Source: Halobacteriales archaeon QS_9_67_15 (GTDB lineage Archaea; Halobacteriota; Halobacteria; Halobacteriales; Haloarculaceae). Taken from it: a stretch of 14,529 nt of DNA. The translations under genes and the position numbers were made by a program. Positions 13,559 through 14,529 of the stretch are shown here, piece after piece; within the stretch, counting starts at the first letter, position 1, and every line of letters begins with the position of its first letter. Below the pieces are notes generated by a model. That model was not told the origin of the DNA, did no database searches, and saw only the letters and a list, made by a program, of their open reading frames with translations. The stretch covers positions 1 through 14,529 of the forward strand of contig PXSD01000011.1 in the NCBI GenBank assembly GCA_003023165.1, given 5' to 3'.

Positions 13559-14529
13559 ATGGAACCCGACCTCTCCGCCCTCGACGCGTTCCTCGACGAG
13601 AACGACTACGACGGCTACCTCGTCCACGCGGACTCCGACGACTCGACGCAGTACTACCTCTCTGGGTTCGACGCTCCGGACCCGTTCGTCACACTCTACG
13701 ACGGCGAGGTCCGCCTCCTCTTCCACCGGAGCCTCGAGTTCGGCCGCGCCAAGCGTGAGGCCCGCGCCGCGACCGTCGAACGGTCGATCGACTACGGCTA
13801 CGGCGAGTACAGCGAGGAGTACGACCCTCACGAGGCCTCCTACCGCGTCCTCGCCGACTTCCTCGACGCGTACGACGTGGACTCGGTCGCGGTCCCGCCC
13901 CGGTTCCCGACACACGTCGCGGACGGCCTCCGCGACCGCGACGTCGGCGTCACCGCCGACCGCGAGGACACCGTCACCGGCATCCGCTCGGTCAAGACCG
14001 ACGAGGAGACCGAACACGTCCGCGAGGCCCAGCGGGCGAACGAGGCGGCGATGCGCGCCGCGGAAGACCTGATCGCGGCCGCCGAGGTACGTGACGGCAC
14101 CCTGTATCACGACGGCGAACCACTGACCAGCGAGGCGGTCAAAACGGAGATCGAGGTGACGCTGCTGCGCCACGGCTGCGCGCTCGACGAGACCATCGTC
14201 GCCTGCGGCGCGGACGCCGCGGACCCCCACGACCGCGGGAGCGGTCCGCTCGAAGCCGACGAGGCGATCATCGTCGACATCTTCCCGCAGGACAAGGCGA
14301 CGAAGTCACCGAGACGGGGTTCATCCACTCGACCGGTCACGGCGTCGGTCTCGACGTCCACGAGAACCCCAGCATCGCCCCCGGCGGCGAGGAACTCGAG
14401 CCCGGCCACGTCATCACCATCGAGCCCGGACTCTACGACCCCGGGGTCGGCGGCGTCCGCATCGAGGACCTCGTGGTCGTCACCGAGGACGGCCACGAGA
14501 ACCTCACCGACTACCGCGTCGAGTTCACG
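13559..14529 (+). pseudogene. M24 (Xaa-Pro) peptidase gene with internal frame-breaking deletion
   Basis: An M24-family metallopeptidase of the Xaa-Pro dipeptidase type. The first frame (13559 to about 14300) begins MEPDLSALDAFLDENDYDGY, covers the N-terminal domain (QYYLSGFDAPDPFVTLYDG, VKTDEETEHVREAQ) and reaches IIVDIFPQDKATK, with the first metal-ligand Asp. The sequence then jumps to a different frame reading ETGFIHSTGHGVGLDVHENP (His ligand), VITIEPGLYDPG and VRIEDLVVVTEDG (two Glu ligands). The block between them, with the second metal Asp of the usual ADMTRTF motif, is missing; I estimate 60-70 residues. The join lies within GCGACGAAGT (14297-14306). Without that Asp the dimetal site cannot form. 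The gene nearly ends at the window edge. It is a true deletion or an assembly error. Confidence 0.85.

Overview
The window is a chromosomal segment of a halophilic archaeon (class Halobacteria). The DNA is GC-rich, almost every protein is strongly acidic, and the ThrRS has the archaeal-type editing domain. Most genes with a recognisable promoter have an AT-rich box about 25-30 bp before the start codon and no Shine-Dalgarno sequence, as expected for leaderless haloarchaeal mRNAs. The set of genes (split GMP synthetase, PspA, archaeal ThrRS, shikimate-pathway aroC and aroA) looks like core chromosome. Family-level placement is not possible from sequence reading alone. No tRNA, rRNA, CRISPR array, integrase or transposase was seen, and no gene-free stretch exceeds 300 bases.

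Layout. 1-582: 3' part of a metallo-beta-lactamase-fold hydrolase (+). 673-3678: leftward nucleotide-biosynthesis run, pyrG then guaAb (stop and start overlap by one base), then a small Rossmann-like protein. 3901-4671: rightward membrane protein of unknown function. 4671-4848: two tandem, about 82-bp full-length palindromes that touch the stop codons of the convergent genes on either side. 4848-5407: leftward alpha/beta-hydrolase remnant that has lost its nucleophile-elbow segment and its frame. 5459-5538: a third, different palindrome. 5655-9078: rightward pspA, thrS and a universal stress protein. 9144-9266: possible tiny leaderless ORF. 9284-11321: leftward aroC followed by a Fe-S uracil-DNA-glycosylase-like gene with an Arg-rich insert. 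11460-12014: msrA (+). 12128-13426: aroA (-). 13559 to the window end: M24 peptidase (+) with an internal out-of-frame deletion.

How the genes fit together. pyrG and guaAb encode the two glutamine-linked amidation steps toward CTP and GMP. aroA and aroC encode the last two steps to chorismate; they lie on the same strand but are separated by the divergent msrA, so they are probably separate transcripts. PspA (envelope stress), UspA and MsrA (oxidative damage repair) are stress-related but do not form an operon.

Most noteworthy. First, the tandem palindromes keep base pairing at their ends through paired changes and sit exactly at two convergent stop codons. Second, two catalytic genes each lack an internal block, with a short repeat or possible microhomology at the join; this means either recent gene decay or collapsed assembly. 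Third, the UDG-like protein keeps its four Fe-S cysteines but has an unusual catalytic region and a low-complexity insert.
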